Source of the DNA: JBEIHX01 sp040381075
Lineage (GTDB): Bacteria > Pseudomonadota > Alphaproteobacteria > Caulobacterales > Aquidulcibacteraceae
Assembly (NCBI GenBank): GCA_040381075.1
Contig: JBEIHX010000017.1
Coordinates: forward strand, 1-64,000
Length of the DNA: 64,000 bases
Direction of reading: 5' to 3'
Shown: in pieces, positions 54,500 to 63,843 of the stretch
Position numbering within the stretch: the stretch's first letter is position 1
Layout: the number at the start of each line of letters is the position of its first letter
The notes under the pieces: generated by a model
Database searches by the model: none
What the model was told of the DNA's origin: nothing
The model's input: the letters and a program-made list of their open reading frames with translations, nothing else
Made by a program: the position numbers and the translations under genes

Positions 54500-57469
54500 A
54501 TGGCCGACGACGCCACCCCGTCGCGCGATTACCGCGACACATTGTTTTTGCCCGAGACGCCGTTTGCGATGAAGGCCGGCCTGCCGGCCAATGAGCCGAA
54601 ATGGATCGCGCGCTGGGATGAGGAGCGGCTCTACGAGCAGCTTCGCGCCGACGCCCGGGGCCGGCCGAAATTCGTCCTCCATGACGGCCCGCCCTACGCC
54701 AACGGGCCGATCCACCTCGGCCATGCGATGAACAAGATCCTTAAGGACTTCGTCGTGCGCTCGCGCCAGATGACCGGCTTCGACGCAGACTATGTGCCGG
54801 GCTGGGACTGCCATGGCCTGCCCATCGAGTGGAAAGTCGAGGAGGACTTCCGCGCCAGGGGACGCAAGAAGGAAGACGTCGATCCGGTCGAGTTCCGCAA
54901 GGCCTGCCGTGCGTATGCCGACAAATGGATCCCATTGCAGATGCGCGAATTCCGCAGCCTCGGCATAGAGGGCGACTGGGCGAACCACTATTCGACCATG
55001 AGCTTCAGGGCGGAAGCCGCAATCGCGGCCGAGTTCCTGCGGGTCGTGCGCCAGGGCCTGGTCTACCGGGGTTCGAAACCGATCATGTGGAGCCCGGTCG
55101 AGCGCACCTCCCTCGCAGAGGCGGAGGTTGAATACGCAGAAAAGACAAGCCCGACGATCTGGGTCAGGTTTCCCATCCGGCGCTATGGCGACGCACAGGC
55201 CCACGGGGTCGATCTGCGCACTGTGAGCGTGGTTATCTGGACCACCACGCCATGGACGATCCCCGGCAACCGCGCCATCAGCTACAATCCCGACATCGCT
55301 TATGGCGTCTATGAAGTCGAAGCGATCGAAACAGGCCTGGCGTTCGCGCCCTGGGTGCGCGTGGGCGAGCGCCTCGCGCTCGCTGACCGACTTGCCGAAG
55401 ACACGCTGCGCGCCGCCAGGGCGGCGCGCTGGAAACGCCTCAGCGATTTCGACCCTGAGGGACTGTCCTGCCTCCACCCGCTGCGTCAGTGGTCCCCGGA
55501 CGCCGCCCCGGCCCCCGACGCCTATGACTTCGCCGTGCCGCTGCTCGCCGGCGACCACGTCACGGACGACGCCGGAACGGGCTTCGTGCACACCGCCCCT
55601 GGGCATGGCGCAGACGACTTTGCGATCTGGGTGAAACATTTCGGCCAGACAGGCATACCCTTCACCGTCGACGCTGACGGCCGCTACACAAAGGAAGCCC
55701 CGGGCTTTGAGGGGCTTGAGATCCTGCAGCTCGACGGCAAGAACGCCGGTAAGGACGGCCGCGCGAACAAGGCGGTCATGGACGCGCTGATCAGCCAGGA
55801 CATGCTGCTCGCGCGCGGCCAGCTCAAGCACCAATACCCCCATTCCTGGCGCTCGCATGCGCCGCTGATTTTCCGCAACACGCCGCAATGGTTCATCGCG
55901 CTCGACAAGCCATTTCATAATGGAAAAACCCTGCGCGAGGTCGCCCTTGATGAAATCGAACGGGTCGACTGGGGGCAGCGGCGGGTCCAGGATCCTGCCG
56001 GCCAGAACCGCATCCGCGCCATGGTGGCCGAACGCCCGGACTGGCTCGTCAGCCGACAGCGCAATTGGGGCGTGCCCCTGACATTGTTCGTTCACAAACA
56101 GACTGGCGCCATCCTGCAGGATGACGCGGTGAACGCCCGCATCATAAAGGCGATGGAGGCGGGTGGCGCGGACGTCTGGTGGTCAACGCCTGCACAGGAC
56201 TTCCTGGGCTCCGCTCACAGCGCGGACGACTACGAGAAGGTCGAAGACATCCTGGACGTATGGTTCGATTCCGGCTGCACCCACGCCTTCGTGCTGGAGA
56301 CGCGCGCAAGCCTGCCGCGCCCGGCCAGCGTATACCTTGAGGGGTCGGATCAACACCGCGGCTGGTTCCAGTCGTCGCTTCTTGAAAGCTGCGCCACACG
56401 GGCAAACGCGCCGTACGACGCCGTCATAACCTACGGCTTCACCGTCGATGAACACGGACGCAAGATGTCAAAGTCCCTCGGCAACGGGGTCGAGCCGCAG
56501 GATGTGCAGAAGCAGTACGGCATAGAGATCTTTCGCCTGCTGATCGCAGCGGCCGATTTCCGGGATGAACTGCGTGTCGGAAAAACGATCTTTGATCAAT
56601 CATCTGAAATGTACCGCAAACTGCGCAACACGCTGCGCTACCTTCTGGGCAGCCTCAAGGGCTACGAGGATGACCCGGCTGCAGATCTTGCGCCCGCCGC
56701 GCGCGCGCGCTGGCCGCTTCTGGAACGCGCGATGCTGCACCGGCTGTGCGAATTGGATGAAGCCGTGCGCGCCGCCTATGACGTATTTGAATTCCGTCAC
56801 GCGCTCTCCGCCATCGTGGAGTTCTGCAACGTCGATCTCTCAGCCTTCTATGTCGATGTGCGCAAGGATGCGCTTTACTGCGACGCGCCGCACAGCGCGC
56901 GCCGGCGCGCATGCCGGACCGTGCTGAACGCCATCTTTGAACGCCTGACGGCGTGGCTTGCGCCGATCCTGCCGTTCACCTCAGAGGAAGCCTGGCGCAC
57001 CCGCTTCGCCGGCGCGACGAGCGTGCACCTGCGCCAGTTTCCACAAACACCGCCAGCCTGGCGCGATCCTGAGGCGGCTGAAAAAATGGCGGCGCTGCGG
57101 CGCGTGCGCAGCGTCATCACCGGAGCCCTGGAGGTCGAGCGCCGCGAGAAGCGCATCGGCGCGAGCCTGGAGGCCGCCCCGGTCGTCTACATCGCCGATG
57201 CGCAACTCTACCGCCTGTGCGCTGAGGCGGACCTCGCCGAGCTAGCGATCACCTCCGACATCACGCTGGTCGGAGGTCCGGTCCCCGACACTGCCTTCAC
57301 CCTGGCTGAAACGCCGGGCGTGGGCGTTTTGCCCGCCCGCGCGCAGGGCCGCAAATGCGCCCGCTCCTGGCGCATCCTGCCGGAAGTGGGAAGCCACCCG
57401 GTCTATCCTGACCTCAGCCTGCGGGATGCGGCGGTCGTCGAAGCATGGGACAAAGCTCATGGGCGCTAA
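54500..57469 (+). CDS. ileS: Isoleucyl-tRNA synthetase
   Basis: The 989-residue class I synthetase has the HIGH-type motif NGPIHLGHAMN (about 70) and KMSKS in GRKMSKSLGN (about 655), with the editing domain between them. The anticodon-binding end follows. The C-terminal zinc-finger region keeps only one Cys of the usual two pairs (GRKCARSWRILPEVG), a variant familiar from alphaproteobacteria. The ATG at 54500 (MADDATPS) was chosen over one 12 bp upstream because GAGAG precedes it. lspA starts inside its last codons (11-bp overlap). Confidence 0.97.
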   Translation: MADDATPSRDYRDTLFLPETPFAMKAGLPANEPKWIARWDEERLYEQLRADARGRPKFVLHDGPPYANGPIHLGHAMNKILKDFVVRSRQMTGFDADYVPGWDCHGLPIEWKVEEDFRARGRKKEDVDPVEFRKACRAYADKWIPLQMREFRSLGIEGDWANHYSTMSFRAEAAIAAEFLRVVRQGLVYRGSKPIMWSPVERTSLAEAEVEYAEKTSPTIWVRFPIRRYGDAQAHGVDLRTVSVVIWTTTPWTIPGNRAISYNPDIAYGVYEVEAIETGLAFAPWVRVGERLALADRLAEDTLRAARAARWKRLSDFDPEGLSCLHPLRQWSPDAAPAPDAYDFAVPLLAGDHVTDDAGTGFVHTAPGHGADDFAIWVKHFGQTGIPFTVDADGRYTKEAPGFEGLEILQLDGKNAGKDGRANKAVMDALISQDMLLARGQLKHQYPHSWRSHAPLIFRNTPQWFIALDKPFHNGKTLREVALDEIERVDWGQRRVQDPAGQNRIRAMVAERPDWLVSRQRNWGVPLTLFVHKQTGAILQDDAVNARIIKAMEAGGADVWWSTPAQDFLGSAHSADDYEKVEDILDVWFDSGCTHAFVLETRASLPRPASVYLEGSDQHRGWFQSSLLESCATRANAPYDAVITYGFTVDEHGRKMSKSLGNGVEPQDVQKQYGIEIFRLLIAAADFRDELRVGKTIFDQSSEMYRKLRNTLRYLLGSLKGYEDDPAADLAPAARARWPLLERAMLHRLCELDEAVRAAYDVFEFRHALSAIVEFCNVDLSAFYVDVRKDALYCDAPHSARRRACRTVLNAIFERLTAWLAPILPFTSEEAWRTRFAGATSVHLRQFPQTPPAWRDPEAAEKMAALRRVRSVITGALEVERREKRIGASLEAAPVVYIADAQLYRLCAEADLAELAITSDITLVGGPVPDTAFTLAETPGVGVLPARAQGRKCARSWRILPEVGSHPVYPDLSLRDAAVVEAWDKAHGR

Positions 57470-57986
57470 GCTGCCACGCCTCGTTACCGGATTCGCGCTG
57501 GCGGGCCTCGTCTTCGCCGCAGACCAGGCCGCGAAGTTCTGGGTCCTTGACACACTCGCCTTCTCGCCGCCCGGCTGCCTGCAGGCCCATGTCGGATGCG
57601 GACGCATCGAGCTCAGCGCCGTGTTTGATCTGACGATGGTATGGAACCACGGCGTCAGCTTCGGATTGTTTCGCGCCGACAGCCCGCTCGGGCGCTGGAT
57701 CCTGGTGGCGGTCACCGGTGCGATCGCCGCAGGCTTCTCGCTCTGGCTGACCCGCACCCAGCGCATGCTGCGCATCTGCGCGCTCGGCGCCATCGTCGGC
57801 GGCGCGGCGGGCAACCTCATCGACCGCATCTTGTACGGCGCCGTCGCCGACTTTTTCGACTTCTCCGGGCTCGGATTTCCCTGGGTGTTCAACGTCGCCG
57901 ACGCGGCGATCAATGTCGGCGCCGCGCTGCTGCTGATCGATTTCCTCCTGGAAGGCCGATCGGAAACAGCGACAGGGAAGTCCTGA
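57459..57986 (+). CDS. lspA: Lipoprotein signal peptidase II
   Basis: The 175-residue inner-membrane aspartyl protease removes signal peptides from lipidated prolipoproteins. It has four transmembrane segments. The catalytic Asp residues are in GGAAGNLIDRILYG and FNVADAAINVG. An insert with two Cys (PPGCLQAHVGCGRI) lies in the periplasmic loop. The start overlaps the end of ileS, a common arrangement. The DUF3035 lipoprotein gene, often next to lspA, is elsewhere in this window and would be a substrate. Confidence 0.95.
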   Translation: MGAKLPRLVTGFALAGLVFAADQAAKFWVLDTLAFSPPGCLQAHVGCGRIELSAVFDLTMVWNHGVSFGLFRADSPLGRWILVAVTGAIAAGFSLWLTRTQRMLRICALGAIVGGAAGNLIDRILYGAVADFFDFSGLGFPWVFNVADAAINVGAALLLIDFLLEGRSETATGKS

Positions 57987-57987
57987 G

Positions 57988-58647
57988 GTGACGCCGCGGG
58001 CCGAGCAGCGCGCCGCTCACCGGCGCATTTATGACATCTCCCAGCCGCTCACCCCATCAACGCCGATGTGGCCCGGCGATACGCCATTCTCACAGCAGCG
58101 CACATGGTCCATGGCCACGGGCGGGGCCGTCAACGTTTCGGCAGTGTCGTTCTCGACCCACGCCGGCACGCATGCCGACGCGCCTCTGCACTATTCAGCT
58201 GACGGCGCACCGGTCGGCGGGGCGGATCTCCAGGTCTATGTCGGTCCCTGCAGGGTGATCGACATGCGCCGCGCCGGGCCGCTGGTGGAGGCGCATCACA
58301 TCTTTGGCCACCTGAGGGATGCGCCTGCGCGGCTGCTGTTGCGGACCTACGAGGCCTTTCCGCATGCGGCGTGGGATGCTGGTTTCACCGCCGTCGCGCC
58401 CGACGCCGTCGACGCAGCCGCAGCTGCCGGCGTGCGGCTCCTTGGCGTCGACGCACCGTCCCTCGATCCGGCGACCAGCAAGACAATGGACGCCCACGCA
58501 GCCATCGCCCGCCACGCCATGGCGATCCTCGAGGGCCTCGTCCTTGATGCGATCCCGCCAGGCGATTATGAGCTGATCGCCCTGCCCCTGCCGTTCGCAA
58601 TGCTCGACGCCGCACCCGTGCGCGCGGTGCTGCGGGACCTGCCATGA
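57988..58647 (+). CDS. kynB: Arylformamidase (kynurenine formamidase)
   Basis: The 219-residue metal-dependent cyclase-fold hydrolase converts N-formylkynurenine to kynurenine in tryptophan breakdown. The signature FSTHAGTHADAPLHY (HxGTHxDxPxH) is intact, with YDISQPLTPSTPMWPGD at the start and LGVDAPSLDP later. The GTG start lies 1 bp after the lspA stop. It is followed by kynU with a 4-bp overlap. kynA (tryptophan 2,3-dioxygenase) is not in the window. Confidence 0.94.
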   Translation: MTPRAEQRAAHRRIYDISQPLTPSTPMWPGDTPFSQQRTWSMATGGAVNVSAVSFSTHAGTHADAPLHYSADGAPVGGADLQVYVGPCRVIDMRRAGPLVEAHHIFGHLRDAPARLLLRTYEAFPHAAWDAGFTAVAPDAVDAAAAAGVRLLGVDAPSLDPATSKTMDAHAAIARHAMAILEGLVLDAIPPGDYELIALPLPFAMLDAAPVRAVLRDLP

Positions 58648-59858
58648 ATGCCCCTGACATCGCCGCGCTCGACGCACACGATCCGTTTGCGGCCTACCCC
58701 GCCCGGTTCGTGCGCCCGAAGGCTGGAATCTATCTCGATGGCAACTCCCTGGGCCCGCTGCCGCTCGACACGCCCGGCCGGATCGCACGCGTGGCGACGA
58801 GGGAGTGGGGCGAGGGATTGATCGGAAGCTGGACCGGCGCCGGCTGGATGGAGGCGCCACGCCGCATCGGCGCCAAGATCGCGCCCCTCATAGGCGCGCA
58901 CGCCGATGAGGTGATCGTGGCCGACAGCGTCAGCATCAACCTCGCCAAGCTCATTCCAGCCGCGCTCGCGATGCGCGCAGACCGCAGCTTGGTGCTGAGC
59001 GAAGCGGGCAACTTCCCGACCGATCTGTACGTCACACAGGGCGCGCTGGCGGCGCACGCAGGGACGCGGCGGCTTGAGACGGCGGCGCGCGCAGACCTTC
59101 TCAGCCGCCTGACGCCAGATGTCGCGCTGCTGCTGCTGACCCATGCGCATTATCAAACCGCAGAACTCTTCGACATGCACGCCGTTACGGCGGCGGCGCA
59201 TGCCGTCGGCGCCCTCGTGCTTTGGGACCTGAGCCACTCAACCGGGGCAGTGAGCGTCGATCTGACCGCCTGCAAAGCCGACTTCGCGGTGGGGTGCGGC
59301 TACAAATACCTCAATGGCGGCCCCGGCGCCCCGGCATTTGTCTATGTGGCGCGCCGGCATCAGGAGACAATCGCCAATCCGCTCTCCGGCTGGATGGGAC
59401 ACGCCCAGCCCTTCGCGTTCACGGATCACTACGCACCAGCGCCCGGCATGCAGCGGTTCCTGGCGGGCACCCCGCCGATTTTGGCCTGTGAAGCGCTCGA
59501 AGCAGGCGTCGATCTCTATGCCGGCGTCGACATGGCGGCAGCGGCGCACAAGGCCCGAGCGCTCGGCGATCTCTTTCTTGCCAGGGTGTGCGCCGGCGCC
59601 CCGGAACTGACGCCGGCCTGCCCACCCGCAGGCGCCCTGCGCGGCGGCCATATCGCGCTTCGCCACCCGCAGGCGCAGGCGATCATGGCGGACAGCATAA
59701 AAGCAGGCGTGATTGGCGATTTTCGCACCCCGGACCTGCTGCGATATGGCTTTTCGCCGCTCACCCTCAGCTATCGCGACGTCGCGCAGGCAGCCGACAT
59801 GCTCGTCGCAGTCATGGCCAGCCGGCGCGGCGATGCCGCCCCTGAGGCCGAGAGATAG
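58644..59858 (+). CDS. kynU: Kynureninase
   Basis: The 404-residue PLP enzyme cleaves kynurenine to anthranilate and alanine. GIYLDGNSLGPLP near the start, VVLWDLSHSTGAV with the PLP Asp, and GCGYKYLNGGPGAP with the Schiff-base Lys (about 221) are all present, as is the C-terminal FGFSPL-like segment RYGFSPLTLSYRDV. It overlaps kynB by 4 bp. The two genes form a catabolic unit behind ileS-lspA. Confidence 0.96.
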   Translation: MNAPDIAALDAHDPFAAYPARFVRPKAGIYLDGNSLGPLPLDTPGRIARVATREWGEGLIGSWTGAGWMEAPRRIGAKIAPLIGAHADEVIVADSVSINLAKLIPAALAMRADRSLVLSEAGNFPTDLYVTQGALAAHAGTRRLETAARADLLSRLTPDVALLLLTHAHYQTAELFDMHAVTAAAHAVGALVLWDLSHSTGAVSVDLTACKADFAVGCGYKYLNGGPGAPAFVYVARRHQETIANPLSGWMGHAQPFAFTDHYAPAPGMQRFLAGTPPILACEALEAGVDLYAGVDMAAAAHKARALGDLFLARVCAGAPELTPACPPAGALRGGHIALRHPQAQAIMADSIKAGVIGDFRTPDLLRYGFSPLTLSYRDVAQAADMLVAVMASRRGDAAPEAER

Positions 59859-59897
59859 GCGTCATGCGCGTCTGCGCGCGTCACTCCGGCGCCCGCC

Positions 59898-60281
59898 TTG
59901 CCCCAGCACCTGTGTCTCGTCGCTCCCGTGGTTCGCGATGACGATGAGGCGATCGCCTTCTATCCTGAAAAAATCGGAGTGACGCTGGTCGAAGACGCCA
60001 GCCTGCCTGAACCGGGACAGCGCCGGGTGGTCGTATCTCCGCCGGGCGCGCGCGAAACGCGCATCCTCCTGGCGCGGGCGCGTGACGAGCGCCAGAGCGC
60101 GCGCATCGGCGATCAAACAGGCGGTCGGGTGTTTTTGCTCCTGCAGACGGACGATATAATGCGGGACTTCAAGACCTATTGGGCAAGAGGCGTCGTCTTC
60201 ATCCGTGAGCCCAGGGTCGAGCTCAACGGCGCAGTCGCGGTCTTTGAGGATCTGTATGCCATCAGATTCTGCCAATTTTCC
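59898..60281 (+). pseudogene. VOC (glyoxalase-like) family protein, 3' end diverged at island junction
   Basis: The N-terminal 115 codons match the VOC pattern: PQHLCLVAPVVRDDDEAIAFY, VVVSPPGARETRILLARA, GDQTGGRVFLLLQTDD and GAVAVFEDLY. Family members then read GNRWDLLQ or similar; here the sequence changes to AIRFCQFS and runs on into non-homologous AT-richer DNA. The only start in frame is TTG with no ribosome-binding site. I read it as a gene truncated or recombined at its end by integration of the neighbouring island. A functional protein with a foreign tail cannot be excluded. Confidence 0.6.
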
Positions 60282-60468
60282 AGGTTCTTCCGCAATCGGC
60301 CAATTCATTCCAAGGCAATAAAAACACTCACTTTTTGGCTGCGTGGAGTGGTTGGATTGAGCCTCGGTTTTCGCGTCAAACTCCGTCGAATTCCGTCGAA
60401 TGCCTGCTCGTTGGTATCGCGGTGGTATCGGGAATTGGGCGCAGGGACCTTCTGTCTGCGGGACCCAA

Positions 60469-61480
60469 ATGTCAGTTCGCATCATCGTCGACAACACCCC
60501 AACCACGCCGCACGAGGTATCTCGCGCCGCGCAAGGCAGAGCGTGCAAAGAACACTTTGACCATCTGCCTGCGGAAACGGTCAGCACTCATGGCCCTGCC
60601 AAGCACAGTGCGAGGCTTGGACAGAAGATGGCGAGCGCACTCGGAAATCCTGAAAAAGAGACCTGGATCTGGGACACGGAAGTGAAGGGGTTTTTTCTGC
60701 GCGTCTACCCGAGCGGACAAAAGACATTCCCACTCAAGTATCGGGTCGACGGCCAGCAAAAAGTCTACACGATCGGCAAGTTCGGCTCGCCCTGGACCGT
60801 CGAGCAGGCCCGGGATCGGGCAAGCGCCCTGCTCTACGAGGCGCAAACAGGCGCAGACCCCCAGACCCGCAAGAAGCAGCTTCGCCATTCTCATACGGTC
60901 GCCGGGTTGGTGGCGATCTATCTCAAGGATGGGCCGAAGGACAAACCCAACAAGCGAAATCGGAGTTGGGACAACGACACCCTGCACTTGAACCGCCACG
61001 TCATTCCGCTGCTCGGCGCCAAGAAGGCTCACGCGGTAACGCCGGCGGATGTCGCAGACCTGCAAACAGCGGTGGCGCAGGGCAAGACCGCCACAACTTT
61101 AAAAACCAAAAAACGCGGCGTCGCCCGCGCTCGAGGCGGAACGCGCGCCGCCGCCGTTACGCTGGTTTGCCCTCAGGCCATGTACAATTGGGCTATCAAG
61201 CGGAAGCTCGTGCCGGAAAACCCATGCAAAGGCGTCGCACGGTTCGCTTCGGACCCCAAGGAACGCTACCCTGGGTCGGACGAGATCAAGTCGCTGCTGT
61301 GTGCGCTAACCAAGCTTCAAGATGAAGGGGAACTGCCCGCCAATCTAGCGAGCGCCTTTCGAGTGTTGCTCCTGACCGGCGCGCGCAAGAGCGAGATCAG
61401 CGACCTGCGCTGGGAGGAAATTGATTTCGAGCGCGGCTTCATAACCTTGAGCGCGCTCCGGTCAAAGACCGGGAAAAAAC
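60469..61480 (+). pseudogene. Truncated tyrosine-type (phage) integrase
   Basis: The N-terminal arm-binding domain is recognisable (ETWIWDTEVKGFFLRVYPSG, YTIGKFGSPWTVEQARDRAS), followed by the core-binding domain (WDNDTLHLNRHVIPLLGAKK). The beginning of the catalytic domain carries the first active Arg in LLTGARKSEISDLRW. The frame then reads SKTGKKR and enters antisense IS5 sequence, so the HxxR and Tyr parts of the active site are gone. It stays open to 61800 by chance. The 5' limit is uncertain (ATG at 60400 or 60469). The integrase should be inactive and the island fixed. Confidence 0.82.
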
Positions 61481-61716
61481 GCATCCTCCACCGCCGGATC
61501 AGAAAGGTTGAACCAGTGCTGGAGAAAACAGATCCGCAGCATCCGCTCAAGACCAATCGCAGGCCGCCCTTTGCCCGCCTTGGGATAGAATGGCTCGATC
61601 AACCCACACAGGCGGGCCCAAGGCATGATCTTGTCCATCTCCTCCAGAAACGCGGCCTTGCGCGTCTTCTTCGCGTAAAGATCAAGACCAGCGATCGCGA
61701 GAGTCGTTTGCCGCAT
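61480..61716 (-). pseudogene. IS5-family transposase, N-terminal fragment
   Basis: It begins MRQTTLAIAGLDLYAKKTRK and continues RAAFLEE-type sequence, LIEPFYPKAGKGRPAIGLER and LQHWFNLSDPAVEDAF, the conserved N-terminus of IS5-group transposases. It then leaves the family pattern (FPGL) at the junction with the integrase. About 78 residues remain of roughly 320. The DDE catalytic residues are absent. Confidence 0.85.
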
Positions 61717-61797
61717 CAGTCCAATCCCGTGCAAAACGGATCAACAATGGACTGCTTTGCGCGGCTCGGGAATCCCCGGACTTATTCAGAGGTTCCC
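61480..61797 (-). mobile_element. IS5-family insertion sequence fragment with one terminal inverted repeat
   Basis: The outer end is marked by GGGAACCTCTGAATAAGTCC (minus strand, 61778-61797), an IS5-type terminal repeat, followed by the 5' part of the transposase. The inner end breaks off at about 61480 inside the integrase. The other terminus is missing, so this is a deletion remnant, not a fresh insertion. Confidence 0.75.
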
Positions 61798-61805
61798 TAA
61801 AGCCG

Positions 61806-62135
61806 ATGCCCCTCACCCGCTCCTTCAAGGACACTGTGCAGACCAGGGCGCAGCAAAATCCGCGCTTTCGCCACGCCCTGCTGATCGAGGCCATCGAGGC
61901 GCTCCTCTCGGGCGACATGAGCGCCGGCAAAGCCGTCCTGCGCAACTACATCAACGCGACCATCGGCTTTGAAGCGCTTGCTGTCGCAACTGGTATCAAC
62001 GCCAAGAGCCTGATGCGCATGCTCGGCCCCTCCGGCAATCCACAAGCCGCAAACCTCTTCGCCGTGCTTGAGCATCTTCAAAAGGCTGAAGGCATAACGC
62101 TGGAGCTCCGCGTTTGCCGTCGCGATCGCGGCTGA
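61806..62135 (+). CDS. HigA-like antitoxin / helix-turn-helix regulator, apparently orphan
   Basis: The 109-residue protein has the pattern PLTRSFKDTVQTRAQQNPRF, LLSGDMSAGKAVLRNYINAT, GFEALAVATGINAKSLMRML and GPSGNPQAANLFAVLEHLQK. This is the addiction-module antidote type with a helix-turn-helix at about 55-85. Such genes commonly follow a RelE/HigB-like toxin gene. Here the upstream neighbour is the IS5 remnant, so a toxin gene may have been lost. The ATG at 61806 follows CTAAAGCCG without a clear ribosome-binding site. Confidence 0.8.
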   Translation: MPLTRSFKDTVQTRAQQNPRFRHALLIEAIEALLSGDMSAGKAVLRNYINATIGFEALAVATGINAKSLMRMLGPSGNPQAANLFAVLEHLQKAEGITLELRVCRRDRG

Positions 62136-62210
62136 ATCTCGCGCAAGCATCATCAAGCGGCCCGCGGGAAGCCAACGCGTGATCGTGAAGTGGAAGCCCG
62201 TGGTCCTAAC

Positions 62211-63470
62211 CTACGCGCCATAGACGCGCTCGAGGCCTTTGCAGCGCGCGCCCAGTTCCTTTACTAGTCGATCGAGTGTGTCGTTGCGCAATCCTTGGCC
62301 GCGAAATTCGGCAACGAGCGCGCTCGCTTCGTCTGGGGCACGGGCGACGATATCGCGAACATGACCGATCGCCTGACCGGCGTCGAACCCAACATCGGCG
62401 GCAAGCGTTTCCCAATGGCGGGGAATGATGTCTTTGAGGACACGGTGGCCGTCGATCCCCATCGCCAAGGACGACTCGCGCCGATCCGCCGCGTAAGGCA
62501 AGTCACTGACGACGTCGTAGAGCGGCGCCAAGCGAAACGCGCCGCCTGGCGCATACACAATCGAATAGTTGCGCGCGTGCGCATCAGTTCCGGCGATAAC
62601 GTAATTGAGCGCCTGGGCGCGCATGAAGCGGTCGCGATCGACGTTTGGATTGGCTGAATCGAGCAACAACGCCATGGTGTGCTTGATCGTCGGCCCGCCC
62701 TCGGATTGGTATTTGCGTAGCGGATTCACGCCGAGCGCTTGGCACATGTCCTCCTGGTGCACGCGAAACACGCCTTGAGGACGCCGTATGCGATCATAGC
62801 GCTCGACGATGATCACCGGCACGTCGGCGAACACCTCCACCACAGAGATGGCCGCGGGCAAATCGAGACGGCGCGCAAGCTCAAGACAAAAATGCTCATT
62901 GGACGCGATGTGGCGAATGCGGCCTGTCTCCGGCTTGAAGATATGCGTGGTCGGTGTCCTACCCTGTGGCACACCCCAGCTGTTCTTGGTTTTGTAGAGC
63001 GCTGTTTTCGCCTGCGCACCTGCGAGGCTGAACTGGCCGGTGTCTTCTGCGAGGCGCCCCGCGCCGGGATCGTTCTTCAGCGCCAGCATGCGCGCCTCAA
63101 GCGCCTTGCGCGTGAGTCGCTTTACGTTCTCGCGCCCGGCGAGTTCAACGCCGGGCGCGACCAATTGCACGGCGCCAGGACAATCCTCGCCGACGGCCGC
63201 CAGCAGCGCGAACGGATTGCGCGCCGACACCTGAAAGCGCTTCGCCCACGCATCGAGGATCCGCTGATTGTCCGGCAACAGCCCCCACATAAAATTTGTG
63301 ATTGGACGAACGCCGTGGCGTTGCTGCTGCAACGGCATCGAGCGCGAGATCGGGATGTGACGCGGGTTGCGCTGCCATTCGGGCAAATATTCGAAGCGAT
63401 AACCGCCATTGGCGCGCTGTGTGACCTCGCCGATCTCCTTGTCGGTGAGCAGCACTTTAAGGGTCTTCAT
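62211..63470 (-). CDS. hipA: HipA-family serine/threonine kinase toxin
   Basis: The 419-residue kinase is the toxin of a type II toxin-antitoxin module and phosphorylates translation components in characterised members. The N-terminal subdomain (VLLTDKEIGEVTQ, NFMWGLLPDNQRIL) precedes the kinase core: SLAGAQAKTALYK (P-loop-like), THIFKPET, SNEHFCLELARRL, EDMCQALG, and the catalytic GTDAHARNYS (about 294-303) with APLYDVVSDLPY as the metal loop. The full length is intact. Its ATG overlaps the hipB stop (ATGA). Confidence 0.94.
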   Translation of the reverse strand: MKTLKVLLTDKEIGEVTQRANGGYRFEYLPEWQRNPRHIPISRSMPLQQQRHGVRPITNFMWGLLPDNQRILDAWAKRFQVSARNPFALLAAVGEDCPGAVQLVAPGVELAGRENVKRLTRKALEARMLALKNDPGAGRLAEDTGQFSLAGAQAKTALYKTKNSWGVPQGRTPTTHIFKPETGRIRHIASNEHFCLELARRLDLPAAISVVEVFADVPVIIVERYDRIRRPQGVFRVHQEDMCQALGVNPLRKYQSEGGPTIKHTMALLLDSANPNVDRDRFMRAQALNYVIAGTDAHARNYSIVYAPGGAFRLAPLYDVVSDLPYAADRRESSLAMGIDGHRVLKDIIPRHWETLAADVGFDAGQAIGHVRDIVARAPDEASALVAEFRGQGLRNDTLDRLVKELGARCKGLERVYGA

Positions 63471-63757
63471 TTCCGCCTCAAACCTGTGTTGGCGATCGCG
63501 TCGAGGTCGACAAAGTCGTCATCACTCTTAGGCGGCGGGCCCGGCGGCGTCTCTTTCCCAAGCGTCAGCGGCAGATCAAGCGCGCGCAGCATTTGAAAAA
63601 TCAGACCGATGCTGGCGCCTGAATAGCCCTTCTCCACTTTCGAGATGGCCGATTGGGTGACGTTGATGTCGTCAGCGAGCTCACGCTGGGTCTTCCCTTG
63701 GGCAACACGGGCTTCGCGAAGGACCGCCCCCAATTCTCGTACATTCTTGGCCTGCAT
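63467..63757 (-). CDS. hipB: HipB-family XRE antitoxin
   Basis: The 96-residue helix-turn-helix protein has VRELGAVLREARVAQGKTQR, ELADDINVTQSAISKVEKG and a short acidic tail with PPPKSDDDFVDLDAIA. It represses its own operon and neutralises HipA. It is upstream of and overlaps hipA, the standard order. The promoter region just upstream has several inverted repeats that fit an autoregulatory operator. Confidence 0.93.
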   Translation of the reverse strand: MQAKNVRELGAVLREARVAQGKTQRELADDINVTQSAISKVEKGYSGASIGLIFQMLRALDLPLTLGKETPPGPPPKSDDDFVDLDAIANTGLRRK

Positions 63758-63762
63758 GGCGC

Positions 63763-63843
63763 ATTCCTATCAGGAATTTTTCAATTTATTCCCAAGGAGA
63801 ATTTCGGTCAAGATGCCCAGCGGGAATAGTAAGATATATTCCC
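63763..63843 (-). promoter_or_regulatory. hipBA operator region with inverted repeats
   Basis: Upstream of hipB lie ATTCC-N5-GGAAT (63763-63777), ATTC-N7-GAAT (63788-63802) and GGGAATA-N8-TATTCCC (63822-63843). TATTCCC is also repeated directly at 63787 and 63837. E. coli HipB binds TATCC-N8-GGATA repeats, so the last element has the same architecture with different bases. The DNA is AT-rich, as expected for the promoter. Confidence 0.6.

Noticed and set aside
54467..56095. Minus-strand 542-codon open frame
   Set aside because: Antisense to ileS; high-GC codon bias keeps the opposite frame open.
60282..60468. tRNA attachment site for the integrase
   Set aside because: I could not fold a cloverleaf or find a TPsiC-arm motif in this interval.
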